A DNA stretch of 64,000 nucleotides from Candidatus Francisella endociliophora (GTDB lineage: Bacteria > Pseudomonadota > Gammaproteobacteria > Francisellales > Francisellaceae), in NCBI RefSeq assembly GCF_000764555.1, contig NZ_CP009574.1, positions 248,001-312,000 of the forward strand. Reading direction: 5' to 3'. Position 1 is the stretch's first letter. Every line of letters starts with the position of its first letter. Position numbers and translations under genes: made by a program. The notes below the pieces were generated by a model that was given only the letters and a program-made list of their open reading frames with translations, did no database searches and was not told where the DNA came from. Below, piece after piece: positions 37,962 to 45,800 of this stretch.

Positions 37962-40838
37962 ATGAAAATAAAAATTATAAATAATCAAAATGCAACTAAG
38001 ACTGAAAAGGGAAACTTACTAGAACAACTTATGAAAAAGGTTCTAGAAGCACAAGATTATAATGTAATAGAAAACCTCAGAAGTACTGGTGTTGAACTTG
38101 ATTTATATTGCAGCCATAATACAGATATAAATAAAAAAATATACGTTGAATGTAAAGCATACGATGAAAGTAAAAAAATTCAATGCGACATATTATGGAA
38201 ACTTAAAGGAGTAGTATCTCATAAAGAATATAAAGAAGGGTGGCTTATTTCAACATCTGAATTAGGAAAAGAGGCTAAGGGTCTTAGAGAAGAATTCAAC
38301 CAAAATAAAAATAACAATATTATTATATATGATATTAATGATTTAATAAGAAACCTTGTTAAATTAAAGGTAATTAGTGCTTATATTCCATTGCAAAAAA
38401 TAAATAATAATGTTTTTGATTCTGATTCATACTTTTTATTAATAACTGAATATGGTTTTTTTTGGGTTGTAGAAATTAAAGAAAGTGGAAGTATTTATGA
38501 CATATTAATTTTGAGTGCTCAAGATAATAGTTTTATTGATGATCGATCCCTCATAAACAAGCTTTTTAAGCTAGATTGGGGAAATTTAAAATACAATTTC
38601 AAAAAACAAATCGAACTAATTGAAAGTTTAGAGGTTGAGCCAAAATTTAAAACTGAACAAAACTCTAAGAAAAATAATAAATTCTTAACGTATTCACTCT
38701 GCGATGAATATTTAAAAAGCATAGATGATACGGGTTTCTTAATCATTCACCATAATAAAGAAGTAACATTGAAAGATATCTTTATATATCCAGACTTACA
38801 GTATATTGAGAACGATAAAAAATCTAAAATCAACTCATTTGATCTTATCAAAAAATATGATTTTTGTATGATTTTTGGAGATGATCTATCAGGTAAAACA
38901 TCCTTAGCAAGAATGTTTCAGAAAAAGTTATCTGATACTAAAACAACTATATATTTAGACGCTAAGAGAATCACAACCAATAAAAAAACCTCCAATCAGA
39001 ACCTTTTTAAAAAAGCTTTTAAAGAGCAATATGGTAAAGATAAAGTTATATCTGAAACTTTAAATACTAACATTTTAATAATAGATAATTTTGACGAGAT
39101 TTCTATAAAGAAAAAGGAATATTTAATAAAATTTTTACATTCCTTATCAAGTTATGAATTAGAAAAAATTATTATTTTTTCTAATGAGTCTAAAGAGCTA
39201 GAAATTTTAAATGATCCAGAAATAAAATCAGCACTTAAAATGTTTCATTTTTTTAAAATTAAACAGCTTGGACATATTCTTAGAGACAAGGTTATTAGTA
39301 AGTGGATAAATTTTGGAGCAGAAGAAACGATAGGAGATAATGATTTTTTTGAAAAGAAGGATTATATAATTAATTCTTTAAATACTAGTATTAAGATAAG
39401 CTCAATTCCTACATACCCACTATATATTATTACTCTGTTATCTAGACTTGACACCAAACAAAAGCAAAATACAATAGCTGGAAGCAGTGCATATGCAGAC
39501 TTTTTCCAGTATCTTATCATTCAATCACTAAACAATACATATAAGATAAAACCTAATGAACTTGACTTTTATAATACTTATTTATCGCATTTAGCTTACT
39601 TCTTCTTTTCTAAAAAAGAAAAATTTCTTGATAGTACAACTATCGAAAATTTTCATACTGAATATTCTAAAAATTATCATAAAGAAAGTTTTGATAAGTT
39701 ATATAATAATCTTTTATTTTCAAAAATAATTAAATTAAACTGTGGAGAGTATAGCTTCAGTAAAACATATATATACAATTTTTATGTTGCAAAATACTTA
39801 GCTGATAATGTAGAAAGAAAAAATAAAAAGGACGAAGTCAAAAAACAATTAGACTCATTGATAAATAACATACATATTTCTGATAATGGGAATATTATAT
39901 TATTTTTTATCCATCATTCTAAGGCAAGAGCTGAAAGTATAATAGATAAACTATTAAGTCAAGCAAAAAAATTATTTGAAGAAAATAGGCCAGCAAACCT
40001 ATATCAAGAAGAGCTTAAAAATATTTATTCTGATACAATCAAAAAAGTTAAATTGGAACTTTTAGAAGATCACAAACCAAGTGAGTATAGAAATGCTATT
40101 AATTCTATAAATGATGACATTGATGAAGAAATTATAAACAATGAAATCAAAATGTCTCAAGACCATAGCAAAAGTATGAATGAATTAGATATGTTTGAGA
40201 AAACAAATTTATCCTTCAAACTAATTGAGATATTGACCCAAATAGCAAAAAGCTATTATGGATCACTTGAGAATACAGATAAAATAATGATAATAAAAGA
40301 ATCTATTTTATTAGGTCTAAGAAACTTAACGTTTTTTATTGAAAGTATAGGTAACCATAAAGTATCACTAGTTAAAAAAATTGAAGAAAGTTTAAGCCAA
40401 GAGCAACTAAAAAACATAGAAGATAGCGAGATTATCCCCTCTATTATCGAAAAAATAATAAACCAATTAACTTATGATTTTATAATGATATTTTGCTTGT
40501 TTTTTACAGATAAAGTATCATCAAATATATCTTCAAAAAATCTTAATCATATTATAGATGACGTTGGTTTTGAGAGTAATTCAAAGTCATTAATCAAAAT
40601 AGGAGCATTATTAAAATTTCCTAATAGTCTGAATAATAAAAATATAAAAATAATTAAATCTTTATATAGCTCTATGAAAAAAGATAACAACTTTATACCT
40701 ACTGATATTCTAAGAATTATTGTTGCAGAATACCTATATAAATTTGAAACTGAATATTTAGAAAGGCAACAGATATGCAGTGCTCTCGAAATCGATGTAA
40801 AGCCAAGTAAGCTTTTACAGAATAATTCCTTAGAATAA
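37962..40838 (+). CDS. restriction-endonuclease/NACHT-like STAND NTPase, candidate anti-phage protein
   Basis: 958 aa. The N-terminal 120 residues fit an Mrr-like PD-(D/E)xK nuclease: a GNLLEQLMKKVLEAQDYNV helix, Asp47 in GVELDLYC and Glu63-x-Lys65 in YVECKAYD. A P-loop NTPase follows: Walker A GDDLSGKTS (306-314, Lys312) and Walker B ILIIDNFDEI with Asp378-Glu379, close to the NACHT pattern, then IIIFSNES in the sensor position. The long C-terminal half is helical and could sense a ligand. Nuclease plus STAND fusions such as Avs and bacterial NACHT proteins abort phage infection. It stands alone in the slot before an effector remnant and is flanked by direct repeats. Exact family unresolved. 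Confidence 0.7.
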   Translation: MKIKIINNQNATKTEKGNLLEQLMKKVLEAQDYNVIENLRSTGVELDLYCSHNTDINKKIYVECKAYDESKKIQCDILWKLKGVVSHKEYKEGWLISTSELGKEAKGLREEFNQNKNNNIIIYDINDLIRNLVKLKVISAYIPLQKINNNVFDSDSYFLLITEYGFFWVVEIKESGSIYDILILSAQDNSFIDDRSLINKLFKLDWGNLKYNFKKQIELIESLEVEPKFKTEQNSKKNNKFLTYSLCDEYLKSIDDTGFLIIHHNKEVTLKDIFIYPDLQYIENDKKSKINSFDLIKKYDFCMIFGDDLSGKTSLARMFQKKLSDTKTTIYLDAKRITTNKKTSNQNLFKKAFKEQYGKDKVISETLNTNILIIDNFDEISIKKKEYLIKFLHSLSSYELEKIIIFSNESKELEILNDPEIKSALKMFHFFKIKQLGHILRDKVISKWINFGAEETIGDNDFFEKKDYIINSLNTSIKISSIPTYPLYIITLLSRLDTKQKQNTIAGSSAYADFFQYLIIQSLNNTYKIKPNELDFYNTYLSHLAYFFFSKKEKFLDSTTIENFHTEYSKNYHKESFDKLYNNLLFSKIIKLNCGEYSFSKTYIYNFYVAKYLADNVERKNKKDEVKKQLDSLINNIHISDNGNIILFFIHHSKARAESIIDKLLSQAKKLFEENRPANLYQEELKNIYSDTIKKVKLELLEDHKPSEYRNAINSINDDIDEEIINNEIKMSQDHSKSMNELDMFEKTNLSFKLIEILTQIAKSYYGSLENTDKIMIIKESILLGLRNLTFFIESIGNHKVSLVKKIEESLSQEQLKNIEDSEIIPSIIEKIINQLTYDFIMIFCLFFTDKVSSNISSKNLNHIIDDVGFESNSKSLIKIGALLKFPNSLNNKNIKIIKSLYSSMKKDNNFIPTDILRIIVAEYLYKFETEYLERQQICSALEIDVKPSKLLQNNSLE

Positions 40839-40848
40839 GCTTTGAATA

Positions 40849-41128
40849 ATACCATATTGGTACTAACAATTGAATAACAGATACAACTATAAACAATAAT
40901 TTGAAATATACATTTCACAATTAGTTTGTTTATACTATCTGTATACCCTTTCATACCTTTTCAAACATCGCCAAAAAAATATCACTTAAACCAGAAAACT
41001 AGTAGAAGATCAAGGACAAGCAATATAACAAAGAAACTTTCAATACCGTTAAAACTATTCTAAATCATCTAATTATCAATATATTTGAACCTCCAATGAT
41101 GATAAAAGTAATGAGTAGTTTTAGTAAG
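40849..41128 (+). pseudogene. decayed effector-immunity cassette
   Basis: From 40849 the sequence follows the 5' module of the orphan effectors (the GGACTAACAATTGAA-type start, then ATTTCACAATTAGTTTGTTT). It continues through a mutated copy of the homology arm to GAACCTCCAATGATGAT. Stops and frameshifts interrupt it. At 41105-41128 it passes directly into a sequence resembling the 3' end of an immunity gene (compare the codons for SKGWFW). The toxin and most of the immunity gene have been lost by a deletion between the two arms, followed by point decay. Confidence 0.7.
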
Positions 41129-41335
41129 ATGTAATTCCCTTCTTGAGAGGGGTGCGACTTGTCGCGGGGTGTGTTTGAAATAGTAAAAATCAATGTTTCT
41201 AGTAAGCCTTTAAAATACCACACTTCCGCTTTGCAAAGCAAGATACTCCTCTCGAGAGGAAAATTATTGATGGATAAAATGTCATTCTATGGCTCGGTCA
41301 CTGAGCGGAGTCGAAGTGTGACCATAGAATCTATA
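41129..41335. repeat. palindromic repeat block, copy 2
   Basis: A direct repeat of 37744-37945, with the TCTTGAGAGGGG hairpin, GCTTTGCAAAGC and CTCCTCTCGAGAGGA. It ends in a further element with CACTGAGCGGAGTCGAAGTG, a motif whose inverse is seen at 63270. Reading frames across it are repeat artefacts. Confidence 0.85.
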
Positions 41336-41432
41336 AAAACTAAATAAACAATCATAAAATTTCATTCAAAAATAATTTCATAACTTAATCAAATCTTTAC
41401 AAACCTACTTAAAAGGCATATTCTATTTGTGT

Positions 41433-41694
41433 CGGTCTTCAAAAACCGTCTAACGAGTAGTGTAAATAATATAGAAACTACATTTTTGTAGTGTAGGGAT
41501 AGTTGTACCTAAAGCTTTCCTACATCTTATATTTTTTAACACTAGACAGCATAACTTGGTTAAACCTTTCGTTTAATCGGGTTGACTGTACCCATATAAT
41601 ACCTAGCAATAGGGAAAGGTGCAGTGCTGGAACTCGTTAGCCAGTTTTGAACAGCCCGATCCACTTTTTCAAAAAAACTACGAGGTTCATAACC
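41433..41694 (+). ncRNA. structured RNA element, copy A, leader of a small protein gene
   Basis: A nested fold can be drawn by hand. A 5' hairpin is CGGT/ACCG (41433-41448). The outer stem CTAACGAG (41450-41457) pairs with CTCGTTAG (41633-41640). Inside it are a GGATAGTT hairpin, CAGC/GCTG closing a junction (41547-41550, 41626-41629), GGTTAAAC/GTTTAATC (41558-41578), and ACTGTACC/GGTGCAGT (41585-41625) holding CCTA-GCAA-TAGG with a GNRA loop. ATCGGG (41576-41581) can pair with CCCGAT (41655-41660) outside the outer stem, making a pseudoknot. Differences in copy B keep the pairs. No known RNA family was recognised. Confidence 0.65.
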
Positions 41695-42117
41695 ATGTTA
41701 TATAAACAAATCAATCTATCATCTAGCTACGCTAGTTGTCTGATAGATGATCCCAACTATGCTTTATCAATAGATACTTATATTATCCAAGAAGATAAAC
41801 AAACTAGTTTGTTTATTGAGCTTGATAGTATATTTGAATATGTTGGTATCAAAGATATAAATAAAATAATTGATGAAATTAAAAAAGTTAAAACTGCCCT
41901 ACTCTATACAGAAACCATCAATAACAAGACTAAAAACTTTGTCTATTATCAATACTTAAATCTAGTATTAGCACTAGTACACTTCTACCTTAGAAAAAAT
42001 GGTAATGATACCAATAAACTCAAGGATGCTATTGGTGATTTGTACCAAAATATAATATTAGAATGGCATAAATATGACCCTGATTTAGTTAGTTCTCTTG
42101 GTATATTTTTTAGATAA
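41695..42117 (+). CDS. small protein following structured RNA, copy A
   Basis: 140 aa from ATG 41695, chosen because homologues at 51401 and 63798 begin with the same MLYKQI and a GAGG lies 9 bases upstream. The sequence is mixed alpha/beta: YALSIDTYII strand, a SLFIELDSIFEYVGIKD segment, a basic helix KKVKTALLY, then the hydrophobic helix LALVHFYLRKNG and a C-terminal helix. No signal peptide. I do not recognise the family. Close linkage to the RNA in all three copies suggests that the protein binds it or is controlled by it; toxin of an RNA-protein pair is one possibility. Confidence 0.65.
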   Translation: MLYKQINLSSSYASCLIDDPNYALSIDTYIIQEDKQTSLFIELDSIFEYVGIKDINKIIDEIKKVKTALLYTETINNKTKNFVYYQYLNLVLALVHFYLRKNGNDTNKLKDAIGDLYQNIILEWHKYDPDLVSSLGIFFR

Positions 42118-42281
42118 AAATATACTAAATCATTCACAAATTCTTGATTAATTATTTATGAAGTTATATGTTAGAAGTATAACATAAACAAAATAAATAC
42201 TTTCCAGCTTGTCTGGGCAATATCCAAATTCCCCTTTGAATTCTCAAGGGGTAGATTGTGTAGCAAAATGGGGGTTGTGTT
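42118..42281. repeat. repeat tail of the RNA/ORF unit plus palindrome
   Basis: The first 110 bases are nearly the same as 51824-51930, so the duplicated unit runs beyond the small protein stop. A palindromic block follows (CCCCTTTGAATTCTCAAGGGG near 42231). No gene is seen. Confidence 0.75.
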
Positions 42282-42299
42282 TTGGAGAGGAATTATACA

Positions 42300-42800
42300 T
42301 TGTTTAATGAAGTACCAAAAAAACTACTTAAAAATCCTATATATTGGGAATTATTTTTCTATACATCCGCTTCTCTTTTACTTATATTTTCTTATAGCCC
42401 TGATTTTTTTGAACTAAATATAGATATTCTAGGAGGGCTTTTTGGAGCGATCTTTATAATAATGGTTGCTGAAATTACTATAATTGAACTATCTTCTCAT
42501 CATTATAAATACCTAAGCAAAATATTCTTACCACTTACTATTTTTTTAGTATCATGCCTATTTCTGCAAATAATATTTTTTTGGTTATCTATAGAAAAAT
42601 TTAATTTAAATACTATTCATTCTTTTTGTTACGAAAATAGAAAACTTATTGTCTGCACTTTCTTTTCTTTGCGTATGTATTATTATTTATTTAATGACTT
42701 TAATAGTGCTGGAGATTACATATATAGAGAAAAAAAGAAGTTTGAAAAACTAATTAAATCACTTGATGAAATTAAAAATGCTATAGAAAAAAAGGACTAA
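42300..42800 (+). CDS. four-helix membrane protein in the accessory slot
   Basis: 166 aa from TTG 42300, preferred because GGAGAGG lies 9 bases upstream; TTG 42282 would add six residues. Hydrophobic segments: YWELFFYTSASLLLIFSY, LGGLFGAIFIIMVAEITII, IFLPLTIFLVSCLFLQIIFF and a weaker fourth near KLIVCTFFSLRMYYYLF. A charged, Lys/Glu-rich cytoplasmic tail follows, ending in KKD. The stop is 3 bases before the TTG start of effector 2, so translation is coupled. No family recognised. It could be a passenger defence protein or a partner of the effector. Confidence 0.6.
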   Translation: MFNEVPKKLLKNPIYWELFFYTSASLLLIFSYSPDFFELNIDILGGLFGAIFIIMVAEITIIELSSHHYKYLSKIFLPLTIFLVSCLFLQIIFFWLSIEKFNLNTIHSFCYENRKLIVCTFFSLRMYYYLFNDFNSAGDYIYREKKKFEKLIKSLDEIKNAIEKKD

Positions 42801-42803
42801 CAA

Positions 42804-45800
42804 TTGAACCAATCAGATTATAAACAACAACTTGAAATACACATTTCACAACTAGTTTGTTTATACTATCTGTATGCCTTTTTTAAATATTTGAAATTCT
42901 TGTCTATTTGTAACTTCACGCTCAACAATCAAACAATCCGCCTGTTTGATATCAAATTTTCACAGGCTTTGGATAAGGGCATTTCTGGTAGTGCTTATAT
43001 TGATGGTCAAGCCAGTGCTGGCGATGAGCTGGAGTTTAAGCTTGAGGATATCTCTTTTACAGCTATTGTTACAGCTGTTCGAGTTAGCCCTAATACTTCT
43101 GTAAATGCTACTAACCCTACTTATATTACTTTTGCTAGCCAAGAAAGCTTCTTAGCTGATGATAAATCTCTACTTAAATACCCTGATGGTAATATCAATG
43201 ATGTCTTAGACAAAGTTCTTAAAGACCATGATATAACTGCAGACTTTCAAAGTGATAATGGTGTATTTCTTGATAATGTCCTACAGCATGGTAACTCTAC
43301 TCTTGATAAGATTATTAGCCTATGTAATCAATATGGTATCGTCTTCTATAGAGATCTCAGAGATGACAATAAGCTTAAATTCTGTAATACATTTGGTGAT
43401 AAAGATGTAATCAATGTAGATGTCCTTGATAAACAAAGGGCTACTATCGAAACTAAGCCTGTAGCATATATAACTGAAAACATTGTCGCTGATGATAATC
43501 ACAACGTACTAGCACTAGGCTTTAATAGATATCAAGGGGATGGTGGCTATAAACAATTAGTTCCAGCTAAAAATGGTTTGATTCAATCGCCCTTTATTGG
43601 TACTACTTCTGATCTAACTAAGTTTTATGCTCAAAGTCTTTTTAATCATTTTGAAACTTATAAAAATATCCTTGCTCTAGATGGTGCTGGGATTCTAATT
43701 GTTGGTGATAAGATTCATGTTGATAGTAAAAAACTACCTATTGATACTAAAGATTGGTATATCGTTGAGTCTAATGTAAGTATTACAACTGATAGTGAGG
43801 GTTTTAACAAACTTGCTACTTGTCAGTACTCGGCTATTGCTGTAGCTGATGATGTCCAAAACTTAGCTACAGGTATACTAGATCAATATAAGCAAACTAA
43901 GTTTGTCAAAGAGGGTTTTGCTGTCAAAGGATATTCTGATGATACAGAAGATGCTACAACTTTAAATGATAATGGTAAATACCAATTATCTATCCCTGAG
44001 TATTACAAACAGATTGATGAAGATGAAGTTATCAATGATGTTGCTAAACTGCACTTCATCCATACTCCAGATCAAAAGCATAGCTTCCCTTTAGTACAAG
44101 AGTCCCCTACTCTAGTTATGGAGCTACAAGATCCAACTATACTAGGTACACGTAATACCGAAACTAGACCAGCACATAACAGAAAAGGTTATGAACAAGA
44201 TTATAGATTAGCTGATAATAAACATAACTCGCTTAACTTTATCCATGCTGGAGCATTTAAGCATAATATCGCTAATCCTAAATCTACTAGCTCTGTTGTA
44301 TTAGAATCTCAAAAGTATCGTGGTAGTAATAGATCTGCTGCATTACGATTAGGTGATGAAAGCTATCGTGATATTCATAAAGGTAAAAAACCTGGTATGT
44401 CGCTACAGTCTGAAGGTAACTTCTATGAGCTTCACCCTAACTACAAGGCTACTCTATATGGTAATAGAAATAATGTCGATGCCAAGTATCAAAGTATCTC
44501 ACCTGTATATTCATTAGTTACTCAAAGGTTAAATTCTGATGATTATCCTTATCATTGGTTAGAGGGAATAAATGCTGATGAATATCATAAGCAAGTAGTT
44601 GCTGATAGTAGTAGTCTGACTACTCAAGTTAATAATAAAATAGCTACTGATGCTACTGCTACTAACCTTATCTATGATTATACTAATAAGATTACTCAAG
44701 ATATCTATCTAAATACAGATCATGATTATAGTACTGATGATGAACATAAACTTGAGTACAATGAAGTTACTAAAGATATATCTGTAGAAGGTCAAATAAC
44801 TGCTGAATCTCAAGCTAAAGAGATAAAGCTAACATCTAATGAAACTACAAACACCCTACACCATACGCAGAAAAACATTAATGTAGATGGTGATGTTAAT
44901 TTCAATGAAGTAGAGCTAGAGCAAAATATCGCCCAAGAGATGAATTTAGTTGGTGGTGAGATTGTTATTACAGCTAATAAGCTTGTTAATAATGTCCCTG
45001 ATGGTATCAAGATCACAACGCAAAAATCTATCTTTGATGCTGAGCAGATTATGTCACATGGGATGTATAATATAGTCAATGGTGATGGTAATGTCGATGA
45101 GGATGAGGAATCTAATGAAGTTATTAGAATCTATATAGTTGATAAATACTGTACAGATGAAAAAGTTGATAACGAAGATGACAAGATCCTTAATGATAAA
45201 GCTAAGATTGTTAAGTATGTTAAAGAAGATTCTGCTTTAACTGACTTGTTAGAAATAGACTATATCAAAGACGCTAAGTACTTTGAGAAAGGTAGTGATG
45301 AAGGTAAGTATATCCCTGCGGAGTTTAAGCGTGATGATAAATACTTCGAGATGAAGCTACCAAAGGATGTAGAGATTGAAGCTATTTGTCTAGAGTTAAA
45401 TACTTTAAATATTTCAAATAATAAATTCCAAAGTTTGATAGTTGGGCTAAATGGTGAAAAAGTTGAAGATGTTGTAGATGACTTCAAACACCACCAAAAC
45501 ACAATATCACTGAAACCAGAAAACTGGCAAAAGATCAAAGACAAGCAAGATAACACAGAAACTATCAACACAGTTGAAACTACTATCAATCATTTAGTTA
45601 TCAATGTCTTTGAACCTCCGATGATGATTAATCTTAGAGAGGATTATTATTTTGATTATTACAAAACTAAGATAAATTACTATGTAATAATGCAACAGCT
45701 CACCAAAATATCAGTAAATGATGACTATATTCAAAGTATTGATTTAGCTGGTTATGATAGGCTATATTCTTGGCAAAAACAGGAACTTAAAACTTGTATT

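Noticed and set aside
41159..41347. Short open frame in the repeat block
   Set aside because: It runs through palindromic repeat DNA shared with 37784-37945 and has no ribosome-binding site or conserved protein features.
41433..42117. Group I or II intron, retron or diversity-generating retroelement
   Set aside because: No reverse transcriptase, maturase or endonuclease motif is encoded and no template/variable repeat was seen; the small protein does not resemble the Avd accessory protein.
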